DNA of 64,000 bases from Alectoria sarmentosa (Eukaryota > Ascomycota > Lecanoromycetes > Lecanorales > Parmeliaceae), in NCBI GenBank assembly GCA_009733775.1, contig WOGZ01000086.1, forward strand, positions 51,187 to 115,186, in the 5' to 3' direction. Positions 10,214 to 21,245 of the stretch are shown here, in pieces. The stretch's first letter is position 1; every line of letters begins with the position of its first letter. Under the pieces are notes generated by a model that was given only the letters and a program-made list of their open reading frames with translations, made no database searches and was not told where the DNA came from. A program made the position numbers and the translations under genes.

Positions 10214-12796
10214 TTATTGTCGCCTTCCCTGCATCACAGCTCTCACACTCCCTTGTACCTCCACATGCCCTACAACCTCAAAGTCCCCAATGCCCGTCTC
10301 GCTCCCAGTCTCCATCCATCGCTGCAGGAGGTCATTGCTCTCTTTGGGCTTGATATCCTGATTCGCTGTTCCAACGGTGATATGGGCTACCGAGTTTGCA
10401 GTCTCCCATCCCTCGTTCAGTAGTCGGACAACAATACACATGACCCTGTCATCCCATACTACGCGTTCGAGACGTACACGACATTTGCCGATGAGGGGAT
10501 CAGGGGCTTGAGTGGAGGGGCCGCGGGATACCTCTGATAACACTTTGGCGTGTAAGTCAGAGAGATGAGACCACAGCTCCGGATGCGAATTTAGGGAGGC
10601 GCGATGTATAAGAGTGACGTGAAAAGCCGGCTGGATGCGACGAGATTGCTGAAGCTGGCGGTACATTCTCGCCTTTTCAGGAGATTCTCGGTCGAAGAGT
10701 TTGTCGAGGGTGGAGAGCACATCTTTCGTGGGGAGTTTGACGCAGAAGTAGTCCAACTTAGGAGCCTTGGGTTGAGCTGGTTGGACTCCGATCCCATTGG
10801 CATTGCGGCCTCGGTCTCTTTTGTTACTCTTGAAGCTGAGGTCGTGCTTCATGTCAGGTTTATAATCGCTGAGAGCAGCCTCTATTGCTTTGTCAAGATC
10901 CTCATCGTTCGGCACTTTAGGAACAAGCTTGGGATACATCTTGTGTAGAGAGGATACGGCCGTCTCGAGGTTTTCGCGAGACGATGCCATAACGTCCAAG
11001 TCGATGATTTCATCGAAGCCATCGTCAGGAGCTACATAAGGGTTGACTGGCTCGAATCGACCGAGGAAGCCTTCCATGATACCGAGGATATCTGATCTCG
11101 ATTTGGTACCAGCTTGAATAGTCTGATGGTTGTCACCACGCGCAAATATTCTTTCCTGTGTGACTTGACGTATTTTGGGGAGCATCTGAGGCTTCGGGTC
11201 GTGAACGTAATGCAACGCAACAAATCGAGCTCCAGGGACAATTTGGAGCACGTCGTCCATGACCTGCTTTCTTTCTCTTCGTTGATGATTGTTTCTATCT
11301 GCGATCATAGCAGGGTGGTCAGCTAGGGTGTTGGTTATGAGCGTGCAGAATTGTTTTGGCCTATTTTGTTTGCCCGTGATATTGTCGTTCTGAACATGGC
11401 CCCAGCCAAAAAGTTTTGTTAGAGCAATTGCAACAGTCGTTTTCCCACATCCGATGCTAGCAACCGGCAGAAGTATCAAATCTCTCGTGACCGCATCCGA
11501 CGACTTATCTCCACCATTTCCTTGTTCCTCTTGTCGGGTTATGTCTGATCCCTTGAGACCAATCTCCTTAAGGAAGCCATTTCGCATTGCGATTATTCCG
11601 TGGTTCTGGTTGTAAGCCTTGCCGATGGAGGAGTCTTTCGCAAGCTGGCGACGGGCGTACTGTAAATATTGTTCGGTGATCTGTTTGTGCTTCTTGAACC
11701 TAGGAGGCTTGCCACTAATTACAGCCTTCGTCGCTTCGCGCCATTGCCGATACATCAAGTATGGCTCCTCGAACTTGTACTTGAAGAACCAGTCTTGGTA
11801 ATTCCCTCCTTCGCCGGAATCTCTCCTTCGACATCGTATCACAAAGCCTTCTGTATCTCGGCCAGCGTAAGAGCCCGTTTCAGCACAATCATGAAGGAAC
11901 GTCTTCATTGAGTTGACGTTGTCTTTAGTAAGGTACTGTGCTTTCTTGAACCCCCATTGGTCAGCGAATTCGTGTACTAGTTCACCAGGATAAGTTGCAA
12001 AATCTGGGAGGTTCAAGTTGATGCCATGTATGTAAAGACCCGCGTCTTTCGGCTCATACGCTAAGACGTGCTCTTCGAAAGAATCATCACAGAGTTCTGC
12101 AACAGCAGTGACGTTACGCTCTCTCAGCTCTCTTGCCAGATCTGCCCTTGTCTTCCCAATAGCGTTCAAGTGCTTGTCCACCCAACGCTCTCCAGCAACA
12201 GCGTGGCTCAGATCGACATTGTCTCGAGCGCCAGTTGAGTGTTTGCTGCAAACCAGTAAGTTGTCGTCTTCCAGACCCGACATGAATATGATGCATCCAT
12301 TTTCCTTGACACTGAGCTCATATGGTCCTTGAGTCATTAATACGACATTCTCCCAATTCGTCTCGTGTACCTCGCCAACGTTGAAGAACTTGTCATATCC
12401 TCTGATCGCAATCTCAGGAGCACCATCTCCTCGACGGTAGGTGAACAGACCCCTAGCATAGGTTGGAAGGTCACGACGCTTGTAGTCCCAGTCTCTAAAT
12501 TGCCATGAGTCCACGGTGACACCACCAGTCCCAATAACCTCGAATGTATGTTTCTTGCATACCAGGGAGTTCTTGCCACCTCCATGCTTCTTTGTGCTGG
12601 ATTCAAGCCCTTTGATTAGGGTGGCGACTTCTTGAGTATCCTGTGCAGCATATGGAACACTGCTTTGAGGAGCCATGCTTTTTGTGTGTAGCTTGGATTT
12701 ACAGCGAATGACTGTGGTACTTCGCAAGAATATATGTCGTATTGTCAGCGGAGGTCTAAGGATGACAGCATATATAGAAGAACGGCCCATAAGCAT
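10214..12796 (-). CDS. TRL1: tRNA ligase (ligase-kinase-cyclic phosphodiesterase)
   Basis: Intronless 860-codon frame. The trifunctional fungal tRNA ligase joins tRNA exon halves after splicing and ligates HAC1-type mRNA in the unfolded-protein response. All three modules are visible: an adenylyltransferase domain with the KENG nucleophile motif (Lys164), a polynucleotide-kinase domain with P-loop GCGKTT (449-454), and a cyclic phosphodiesterase domain with two HxT motifs (HVTL 726-729 and HITV 805-808). Length matches the family (about 800-850). The first ATG adds a 40-residue basic, Leu/Ile/Arg-rich leader resembling a mitochondrial targeting sequence; the second candidate start (MAPQ, 12676) would give an 820-aa cytosolic form. 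It is divergent from the ankyrin gene with only 219 bp between the two starts. Confidence 0.93.
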   Translation of the reverse strand: MLMGRSSIYAVILRPPLTIRHIFLRSTTVIRCKSKLHTKSMAPQSSVPYAAQDTQEVATLIKGLESSTKKHGGGKNSLVCKKHTFEVIGTGGVTVDSWQFRDWDYKRRDLPTYARGLFTYRRGDGAPEIAIRGYDKFFNVGEVHETNWENVVLMTQGPYELSVKENGCIIFMSGLEDDNLLVCSKHSTGARDNVDLSHAVAGERWVDKHLNAIGKTRADLARELRERNVTAVAELCDDSFEEHVLAYEPKDAGLYIHGINLNLPDFATYPGELVHEFADQWGFKKAQYLTKDNVNSMKTFLHDCAETGSYAGRDTEGFVIRCRRRDSGEGGNYQDWFFKYKFEEPYLMYRQWREATKAVISGKPPRFKKHKQITEQYLQYARRQLAKDSSIGKAYNQNHGIIAMRNGFLKEIGLKGSDITRQEEQGNGGDKSSDAVTRDLILLPVASIGCGKTTVAIALTKLFGWGHVQNDNITGKQNRPKQFCTLITNTLADHPAMIADRNNHQRRERKQVMDDVLQIVPGARFVALHYVHDPKPQMLPKIRQVTQERIFARGDNHQTIQAGTKSRSDILGIMEGFLGRFEPVNPYVAPDDGFDEIIDLDVMASSRENLETAVSSLHKMYPKLVPKVPNDEDLDKAIEAALSDYKPDMKHDLSFKSNKRDRGRNANGIGVQPAQPKAPKLDYFCVKLPTKDVLSTLDKLFDRESPEKARMYRQLQQSRRIQPAFHVTLIHRASLNSHPELWSHLSDLHAKVLSEVSRGPSTQAPDPLIGKCRVRLERVVWDDRVMCIVVRLLNEGWETANSVAHITVGTANQDIKPKESNDLLQRWMETGSETGIGDFEVVGHVEVQGSVRAVMQGRRQ

Positions 12797-12819
12797 TACA
12801 CTTCCTGTGTTGATGCTAT

Positions 12820-12877
12820 TGAGTCATTCGAGTGACTCTCCCAATGCGCCTGCCCAATTTATGCATCGGAGTCACTC
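12820..12877. promoter_or_regulatory. Gcn4/CPC1-like sites in the TRL1-ankyrin bidirectional promoter
   Basis: The 219-bp divergent promoter contains a perfect TGAGTCA (12820-12826), the binding core of Gcn4/CPC1-type bZIP factors. It also has two 9-mers that are exact reverse complements, GAGTGACTC (12830-12838) and GAGTCACTC (12869-12877), each holding a near-match half-site. The function is inferred from motif only. Confidence 0.4.
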
Positions 12878-13015
12878 TATTTTAGAGTCAACAAAAGGGC
12901 CCGTTATGACAAGATCGACTTTTAGCGGCGGAGATTGTTGTCATCCCGCACCTTTGCCGAGCTCTGACACTCGAGAAAAACCTTGCGCAACGAGTAGGCA
13001 CTCGAATTGATCAAC

Positions 13016-13672
13016 ATGGCGTCCAATATCTTCATCCTCGCCGCCGACAATAGCCCCAAGCTCCTCCCTATCCTACGCTCCAATCCATCCTTCGCCTCAG
13101 CTAAGGACGAACATGGCTACTCTCTGGTACACGCAGCGGCAAGCTACAATCACGTGGACCTACTACGGACACTGATACATGAGTTTTACGTGGACCCCAA
13201 CATTACGGATGAGGATGGCGAGACGGCTTTGTTCGTGGTGGAGAGCGTAGAGCCTGCACAAGTTCTCCTTGAGGAATTGGGAGTAGATCCATCAATCAAC
13301 AATGATGAGGGTATGACTGCGGAGGAGAAGATACGGGCCGAAGGAGATTATCCGACGATAGCGGAATTCTTGAGGGAGTCCAGAGTCATAAGGGCTCCGG
13401 CCGTGGGAGACACTCATTCTACCGAGAACGGATCACATCCACCACCTCTTCCACCCAACGTGAAAATACGTCTCGGGACTATGGAGGATTCGCAAGCTTT
13501 AGGCGAAGGAGCGGAAGCGGATCCAGAGTTTCGGCAGAGGATAGAAGAGCTTGCAGCAAGGGATGACTTTCAAGGAGAAGAAGGGCAGAAGCAGTTGAGA
13601 GATTTGATTACAGATGCTATCAGAGGAGCTGGCAGGGAGGATGAGAGACATGTTAGGCCGAGGCTTGAGTAA
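13016..13672 (+). CDS. Small ankyrin-repeat protein
   Basis: Single-exon gene of 218 aa. The start is the ATG in tcaacATGGC; the upstream in-frame TTG is not used. Two to three ankyrin repeats occupy about residues 25-115, with typical turn and helix signatures (DEHGYSLVHAAASYNHVDLLRTL, DEDGETALFV). An acidic C-terminal half with a helical EELAARDDF segment follows. Size and layout are like small fungal ankyrin proteins such as the Yar1 type, a ribosome-assembly chaperone, but the repeats alone do not establish orthology. It is divergent from TRL1 and convergent with the carrier gene, with a 97-bp gap at the 3' ends. Confidence 0.8.
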   Translation: MASNIFILAADNSPKLLPILRSNPSFASAKDEHGYSLVHAAASYNHVDLLRTLIHEFYVDPNITDEDGETALFVVESVEPAQVLLEELGVDPSINNDEGMTAEEKIRAEGDYPTIAEFLRESRVIRAPAVGDTHSTENGSHPPPLPPNVKIRLGTMEDSQALGEGAEADPEFRQRIEELAARDDFQGEEGQKQLRDLITDAIRGAGREDERHVRPRLE

Positions 13673-13769
13673 GAGCGCAAGAGTAATATGTTCCACATTT
13701 ATCTATATCCGAGTCCGGACACGAAAAATCCACCAACATGCAGACAGTATCAAGACAGCGCCGAGGGTA

Positions 13770-14888
13770 TCATGCATCACCTCTCATCTGCTTGAAGAAA
13801 TCCATCACTCCGGTGAAGACCACCAATAAGATACCTCCACCAGGACCCAGTCGCAAAACTTTCGGCAGGAAACCCTTATACAATGCTGTAAAGCCCTCCT
13901 CCTTCATGACGGTCCCAAGTGCAGGCCAGGCCCAGTTGTACTTGGGCACGGAGCCTTTGATCTTCGGCGAATTTTGTATCCTGGATTTGACGACGTCCAT
14001 TGGAGTGTTCAAGATGGTACCAACTGTTCCTCCAGCGGCACCAGCAATTAGATCATTTCGTATCTGCTGACCCTTGCCTTCAGCTTTGGGCAGCAATTCC
14101 TTGACCTGAAAGATGACTCCAAAGTATCCAGAATTCCATAATATATGCCGCCACAGAGTGCTCTCAAGACCGTTGTACATCGCTAAAGGTCCTTCTTCCT
14201 TGACAATCTTGGCTACACAATCGATCATGCCATTGTACTTCCCTGCCTGGGCCCGATCTTGCAGTCTTATCTTGACGAGTTCGAAGGGAACGACGACGAA
14301 CGCTTCAGTAGCTCCAGCTGAGGCACCGGTGAGAATTGAGAGTTGCTGGTTCATTTTGGACATGCCGAATATGCCGCGATAATATTTGCCCCAGGCGTCA
14401 TTCGCTGCGAACTTGGTGGCTCTATTATACTGTCAGCCAAGGCACTAATTTTCAACAGAAGGCTTCTTTCTACCTTTTGGGAGCTTCCATCAATATGGGC
14501 GCTGTAATCCCTCGATATAGCCGTGAGAAGCCCTCGTTCTTGACGATCTTTTGAAAGCAGTCAACCATCCCATTGTAGCCTTCCCCTCCAACACCTTTCC
14601 CTTGTTGTAATTGCCTATTATCCCAAATCAGCGGAGCCCATTGTTGATAGGGGAACCCATATTCACTGACACTCGGGTCTTGACAACGTCCAGCGGGTAC
14701 CTAGAGTCTTGTCAATTCGCTGCACCGGGTAGATTTAGTCGCTATGGGGTACTACATCACTAGAATCTATGATTGAGCTAGTGTCAGCTTGATCGCCATT
14801 GCCATTTTGGGCCACATACTTCCGATACACCAGCTACTGCACCTGCAGCGAACTGGTAGATGAACGGCAATGGCTTGTCTTGCGACAT
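13770..14888 (-). CDS. Mitochondrial 2-oxodicarboxylate-type carrier (SLC25 family)
   Basis: Five exons: 14888-14820, 14766-14756, 14700-14671, 14614-14474 and 14421-13770, giving 300 aa. Introns are 52-56 nt. The second exon is only 11 nt and encodes most of ILVM, restoring the first carrier signature as MYPLDVVKTR. The protein has three tandem roughly 100-residue carrier repeats, each with a Px[DE]xxK[TSI]R signature: PLDVVKTR, PFELVKIR and PMDVVKSR. The N-terminal PLPFIYQFAAGAVAGVSE block resembles the yeast ODC1/ODC2 2-oxodicarboxylate carriers, which export 2-oxoadipate and 2-oxoglutarate across the inner membrane for lysine metabolism. Substrate assignment rests on family resemblance. 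Confidence 0.88.
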
Positions 14889-15602
14889 GATGGCGAGATT
14901 CGGGCTGGAAGAGTTTTTGATCTCGCGGGTCCTTCCAACTTAGGCAATCGGAGGTCGTCAAGGCACAACCGGTCAGAAGCTTGAAGTTGTTGGCAAAGAA
15001 GAGGAGCAGATATGCAGCTCATTAATTTCTTGTTCGGAAACCGTTGATAGGGACTCGGGGAATAGTATTGCCGAGATAGGTCACGTGCTACGAGGGTACC
15101 CATTTCTTGCTTAACGAATGCAATAGCAAATTCAGGTTTCAATGAATGTGTTACAAATATGAGACTGGGTGACTTAAAAATGGTTCTAATATTCGTTTTA
15201 TAACAGAGCGATAGTCTCGTATGCCATGCCATGTAATATCTGTATGGCCGGGTGAGCATGTTGCCGAGAGCGGCTACCATTTCACCAACACCAATATTCT
15301 TCAAAAACGAGCGTTAGAACGTCCATCCCAAAAGTCTACAACCTGTACTTCTCTTTTGAAGCTAGAAACAGCGGTGGATTCTTATAATTGTTTGCAAGCT
15401 ATTCGTAGAGAGTGAAGCTATTAGCTTATCATCTAGGTGACGGGATGGCTTCAAACAACACTTTCGAGCTCGGATAAAAGTAGCGCCGGAAAGTCACGTG
15501 CTGGCGCGGTCGCGACTTAGAACAACAACTCAAAATGGTGGGGTATCATGCACGAGGCGTAGCACTTAGCGCGCATCATATTCCAGGTCTTCTTCGCCAA
15601 CA
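14889..15602. other. Divergent promoter region between carrier and DNA2
   Basis: No coding frame is convincing. Two copies of GTCACGTGCT occur (around 15080-15089 and 15493-15502), each holding the RTCACGTG element bound by Cbf1/Pho4-type bHLH factors. The second is followed by a GC-rich ggcgcggtcgcgac stretch about 90 bp upstream of the DNA2 start. Confidence 0.4.
15494..15500. promoter_or_regulatory. TCACGTG bHLH-type motif upstream of DNA2
   Basis: Matches the Cbf1/Pho4-like core and sits about 105 bp before the DNA2 start. A second identical core lies at 15081-15087, nearer the carrier gene. Motif evidence only. Confidence 0.3.
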
Positions 15603-18600
15603 ATGGCGAGCCACCAAAAGTCTTTCTTCAGTCAAGACCAGAAAAAGGTATACCTTCCTGACGATTACTGCAAGCCAAACGACTGATTATCGTAGCAGAC
15701 TGGCCCTTTCTGGCGCAAAGGTTGGAAGCGTAACAACGAGTCTCAAGGCCTTCAACCTTCCCCCAGGCCACTCACCACCATGGCTCCAATAGCTGCCTCC
15801 TCAGAATCGAGATCGAAGCTCAGAGCCTTCCAGTACGATCAGAAAGATGAGCACACTGCCACGAAGCCTGCAGATACGGAGAAGGAGAATCGGGATCCCC
15901 TGCCAGACACAACGACACTCAAGATGGAGCCTCCTCCACAGCCTCTTTCGCAAGGATCTGCGACCAAAGACCTACGAGGTTGCCCTCAAACACCAGTCGG
16001 CAGATTGCCGTTGACGGACCTTCTCGCCAGTGGTGACGATACCTCCCGTCAGCATCTAAATTTGACTCCTATTGAGCGAGTCTTATGGGACAATTCGCCT
16101 GTCAGCTCAGAGCCTACAAGATCGAGGCAGAAGGGTAGAAAGAGAGCATACAGCTCATCCCCGGCTTCGTCTTCCCAAAATGACGCCTCTCACCACTTTA
16201 GGGGTGCCAAACCACAGGCAGACCTTCAGGCTTTGCAGAAAGCTTTGAAAACGCCGAAGGCTGATCCCGCAGACGACCTTTGGAGCCGCTACTCCCTCAA
16301 CACAGGTACGGCGGAAATACGGTCCCCCATGGTTCCCGCTGGCTTAGCTTTCACCCAACTGATACATTCATCATCGCCTCAAACTCCCGCTAGTCATCTA
16401 CAAAGCAAAGAGGGGAGTGGCCTAAGAAGAGCATTAAGTTGCATCGAATGGCCAACGTCAGCAGCGAAGAGGAGAAAGCTACAACTAAGCGGCACATATA
16501 AGGACTCCAACGGTGGCTTTGCTAGAGCTGAAGGAGGCCCCGATACGAATGAAAAATCGAAAATGTCGAGAGTCAGCTTCCTTGTTGAAAAAATACACGA
16601 CGGTCTGACCAAACCGCCTGTCACTGACGAGTACTCTTCGTCTGAGCCTGGCAGATCCTCACCTGTGGCGCAGAAGGTCAACGAATCTCCCAAAAGACTC
16701 AACCTACAATCAAAAGAAAGTCAGACAGCAATCGATGATGTCGTCACCGTTCTGAGTCAAACCGCTGTAGCACCCAAAGAGCGCACGCCCCTGCCTCTAG
16801 TATTCTCTGCGGAGGAGATTGCGGATCTTGAGAAAGCTGATGACTCCTCCGACTTTGGAGACGATGACATCGATCTAGAGATGCTCGAGACGGTAGACGC
16901 GACTCTCAAGGCTTTTTCACCCACAAAGCAGAAGTTCGCGAGCCCGAAACGCGGTAATAGTCAGCCAGGAGCTGGCCGAGCCATCATAACAGTCGATCCG
17001 AAAGGGCACATACGAGAACCCCATCAACCTGACTCTACCCGGGCGACTTCAGGAAATACCGAGAGGCTGTCCCAAGTATCCTTTTCCTCTGAACTTTCTG
17101 TTTCACCGGTCCCAGCTGCCCCTCCGAAGCACGACGAGTTTGATGAAGACGAGGACGAGGTTTCTGCAGCCGATCTTGAGAACGTGTTCGCTCAGTACGA
17201 TACCCAACCACAGCATCATGTCGCTGGAGACCAAAATCGCCATGCTAACCCCGCAGATGCAGCGCATCCAGTATCGGCAACAGAGGTCCCTAGAAAATCG
17301 ATATTCGGACCCAAAACCACGATGAATACTGAGGTCCAAATACTCTCTGATGACGATGACGACTTTGGCGATGATTCGGATTTTGAGCAGATTGCTGCCG
17401 AGTGCGCCGAAAAACAGCAGGTATCGCAGCCTCTGTCATCTGTACGTACTGTGAACTTAGGCTCATCTACATTTTAGTTAGCTAAATAGCGAAAGCATGG
17501 CAGAAAGATTCCGATGATACAACGTTACGTAATCAAAGCTGTAGCCGAAAGTGAATACGAAACAAGCAATGGGCGTATGCAATCAGAGAAGGTGATTCCG
17601 GCCTACATTGCTTCTTGTCTTTCCGTCGCTGATTGAAGAAGATTCTCTCGGTGCAAAGCGAAGGAACAAAGCTCAGCAAGGCAATCATTCTACGACAGGC
17701 ATGGACAGACACGCCTTGTCTTCCCGAGTCTTATGTGCATCTCATTGGAGACTTCGATCGTCTTGGTCAATGTGTTGTCGATAACACTCAGAATCTCCTT
17801 ATCCTCCATCCTGATCATCTGATTTCGTCTACAGTAATCGGAGATTCGTTCACGTGCACTCGAAAAGCTGTGCTAGAGGCTCGGGTGAAAGCCACCAGCG
17901 ATGCCAACCAGGCCACTCTTTACGGACACTTGCTACACGAGACATTCCAGGAGGCGCTGAAAGCCAATAAATGGGATGATGAATTCATGGCCTCGCTTAT
18001 CGAGACGATAGCGACGCGGAGCCTGGAGTCTCTCTTCGAGCTTCAGATTGAGCTTTCGATCGCCATCGAGCAGCTCAGAGCCAGAGCGGTCGACCTGCAG
18101 GCTTGGGCTAAAGTTTATGTTGCACCGAAACCAAAGGTATGGATCTTTCTAGCATAACTAAGCAGAAGCTAATTACTTCTAAAGCCGAATGCCATTGTGA
18201 AAGATCGTAATGGGGCCCAATCCCTCATGTGTGTCAACAAACTTCTCGAGGTCGAAGAGAAGGTATGGTCACCAATGTATGGTTTGAAAGGCAACATCGA
18301 TGCCACAGTACAAGTGATGCTAAAAGACGGTAATGATGAAAAAACATTGACAGTTCCATTTGAGTTGAAGACGGGCAAAAATGCCAATGCATCGCATAAA
18401 GCTCAAACATCGCTCTACACTCTTCTGCTTTCCAACCGATATGGTGAGCTGTCCTTATAGATAATCCAGTAAGCAGGCATAGCTGACGCTAAGTGCGGCA
18501 GATGTCGAAATTGCCTGTGGTATGCTTTACTATATGCAGAGCTCCGAAATCTCTAATGTTCCAACTATACGCCACGAACTAGTACCCATGATCATGCAAC

Positions 18601-21008
18601 GGAACGAGTTAGCTAGTTATGTTCGGCATCGTGCGGAGCTTCCCCCAATGATCAAGCGCCCACACATCTGTGGCAAGTGCTTTGCCCAGACACCATGCTT
18701 CCTCTATCAAAAATTGATAGATGACGGCAATGGCGAGACGAGCGGCCTTGGAGAGAAGTTTGACGACTTTGTGAAGCATCTGAACCCTAATCATCAACTC
18801 TTCTTCAGCAAGTGGGACGCTCTGTTGACGAAAGAAGAGAAAGACGTCGTCAAATTCCGCAATGAGTTGTGGACAATGCAAAGCTCCGAGCGTGAGAAGG
18901 CCGGAAGATGCTTCGGCAACATCATTATTGACCCAGGTTCCTTCCACGAAGTCGAAGGCGCCCCAAAGATCAACCGCTATCGCTATACCTTCATGAAGCA
19001 GAAGCCAACACCGTGCTTCTCCTTCACGGAATCCCAGATCACCCTTGGTGAACCTATTGTGATCTCGGACGAGAAGGGACACTTTGCTCTTGCCAACGGC
19101 TACGTCACCAGTGTCCGAAAGCACAAAATCCAGGTCTCTATTGACCGCCGTCTGCATAATGCTCGAGCGGAGGGCAGTGATTTTGACGCTCTACGAAATC
19201 AAACATTTGTAGGTATCATGGAGGTGGTTAAAAACGGGTTTGGACAATCAACTATGACACCTACGCAACCTGATGAAACCATATTGTACCGTCTCGACAA
19301 GGATGAGTTCAGCAACGGCATGGCGATGATCCGTAACAATCTCATTCGTTTAATGGAGAAAGACCTTTTTGGTGTTCAAGCCCTTCGGAGATTGATCGTT
19401 GAGAATGTTGCTCCCACCTTCAAGCCTACAGCATCAGCGTACACTCTTGCAGATACAGTCAGCCAAGCTAGCCTGAATGTTGACCAAAAGGCTGCCATCG
19501 AGAAAGTGATGAGCGCCAAAGACTACGCCCTGGTCCTTGGCATGCCGGGAACTGGAAAGACGACCACCATAGCTCACATTATTCGAGCTCTCGTAGCCCA
19601 AGGCAAGAGCGTTCTACTCACTTCATATACACACACTGCTGTCGACAACATATTACTTAAGCTACGAAACGACAAAATTGGCATCTTTCGCCTTGGTGCC
19701 GTCGCAAAGATCCATCCAGAAGTTCAAGAGTTTGCAGATCTTGCCGGCAAACCGATCAAGACAATAGAAGATCTCAAGAGATGCTACACACAACCAATCG
19801 TCGCAACCACGTGCCTAGGAATTAATCACGCCATCTTCAACCAGCGTGTCTTCGACTACTGCATCGTCGACGAAGCGTCTCAAATCACACTTCCTGTGTG
19901 CATAGGTCCCATTCGAATGTCTAGGACATTTATCCTTGTCGGCGACCATTATCAACTGCCTCCTCTAGTCCAGAACAAAGAGGCTCAAGAAGGTGGCCTG
20001 GACATCAGCTTGTTCAAAACGCTCTCAGACAATCATCCTAATTCAGTCGTCAACCTCGAGCACCAGTACCGTATGTGCGAGGAAATCATGACGCTTAGCA
20101 ACACCCTGATCTATGATGGCCGTCTAAAGTGCGGCACAGCGGCAGTCGCCAACCGCTCAATCGTCATTCCCAGCATAGACGCTCTCAGGCAATGCCACCA
20201 TAACCCTCTCAGTATTCTCTCTGCCGACCCAAAGAAAGTATGCCCTGGCCCTGCCCGAGGGTCCTGCTGGCTCCGCGATCTCCTCGATCCTTCCGTCAAA
20301 GCCTGCTTCGTAAACACAGACCCTCTCCTGCCTCGCTCTCGTGAAGCTTTGGAAAGTGGTTTACGCATCACAAACCCCTGCGAAGCAAGCTTGACCACCC
20401 AACTCGTCGAATCTCTCATCACTACTGGGGTTGCCCCTACAGAAATTGGTGTCATTACTCTTTACCGTTCCCAGCTAGCACTGATCAAACAGTCTCTCCG
20501 CCACCGCTCGGGCGTCGAAATGCACACCGCGGATAAGTTCCAAGGCCGTGACAAAGAAGTGGTGGTACTCAGCCTCGTTCGTAGCAATGAAGATCAAAAT
20601 GTCGGAGAACTGCTGAAGGATTGGCGGAGAGTCAACGTTGCCCTCACCAGAGCGCGTACCAAACTGCTCGTGCTGGGAAGTAAGGGTACGCTCGTGGGAA
20701 ACGAACTGTTGAGGGACTTTGTCACGTTGATGGAAGAAAAGGGGTGGTGGTTTGATCTACCGCCGGGAGCATGTGAAGGACACGTCTTCGAAGATGTACA
20801 GACGCAACTTTCTGGTAGAGGAAGCGCTGACGTCAAAGCTGAGGTACACTTTGGCAAGGCGAAGGTGGACATTGAGAGAAAGGCTCTTGGACAAGGAAAG
20901 GAGAACAAAATTGGAAGGCGGATACCGGCGAAGCAAGGGAAATTGGATGTCAATGCCTTGATGGGTAAGAGGCCTGTTTTGCGGGATATTGTTAACGACG
21001 CTTCTTGA
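15603..21008 (+). CDS. DNA2: DNA replication ATP-dependent helicase/nuclease DNA2
   Basis: Six exons (15603-15647, 15696-17441, 17490-17591, 17642-18136, 18185-18443, 18502-21008) give about 1717 aa. The 17642 boundary could be 17639. The long disordered N-terminus holds PLTDLLAS and TPIERVLWDNSP blocks and an acidic region. The RecB-like nuclease shows the first Fe-S Cys (CTRKAV, about 702), GHLLHE, GNID, the ELKTGK catalytic motif, QTSLYTLLL and the remaining Fe-S cysteines in CGKCFAQTPC (about 934). The SF1 helicase shows GMPGTGKT (about 1229), VDEASQI, GDHYQLPP, HQYRM, DKFQGRDKEVV and NVALTRAR. It processes Okazaki flaps and resected ends in the nucleus. The first two exons add MASHQKSFFSQ and a TGPFWRKGWKR block, an FF-containing N-terminus reminiscent of PCNA-binding peptides. 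Confidence 0.95.
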
Positions 21009-21245
21009 GTGAAGATCTTGGGAGGACGAACGGCGAGATTTATTCAGGATAGCATGAGAAGAGGGCGAGCAATATAACGATATTGAAACATCGAGGGCAT
21101 TGGATCCGCCGATGTCTTAACAATAGCAACGTTCATACCAAAGCCAATCCAAAAGTCAATCCAGCTCTGCCGCTCACGCCAAGAATCAATACCAAGTCTT
21201 TCAGCGCCTCGATCCAAGCTTGAGACATCCCGTAGTAACAATCGA

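Noticed and set aside
12961..13015. Earlier start for the ankyrin protein
   Set aside because: The extra upstream residues depend on a TTG codon; ATG at 13016 has a good context.
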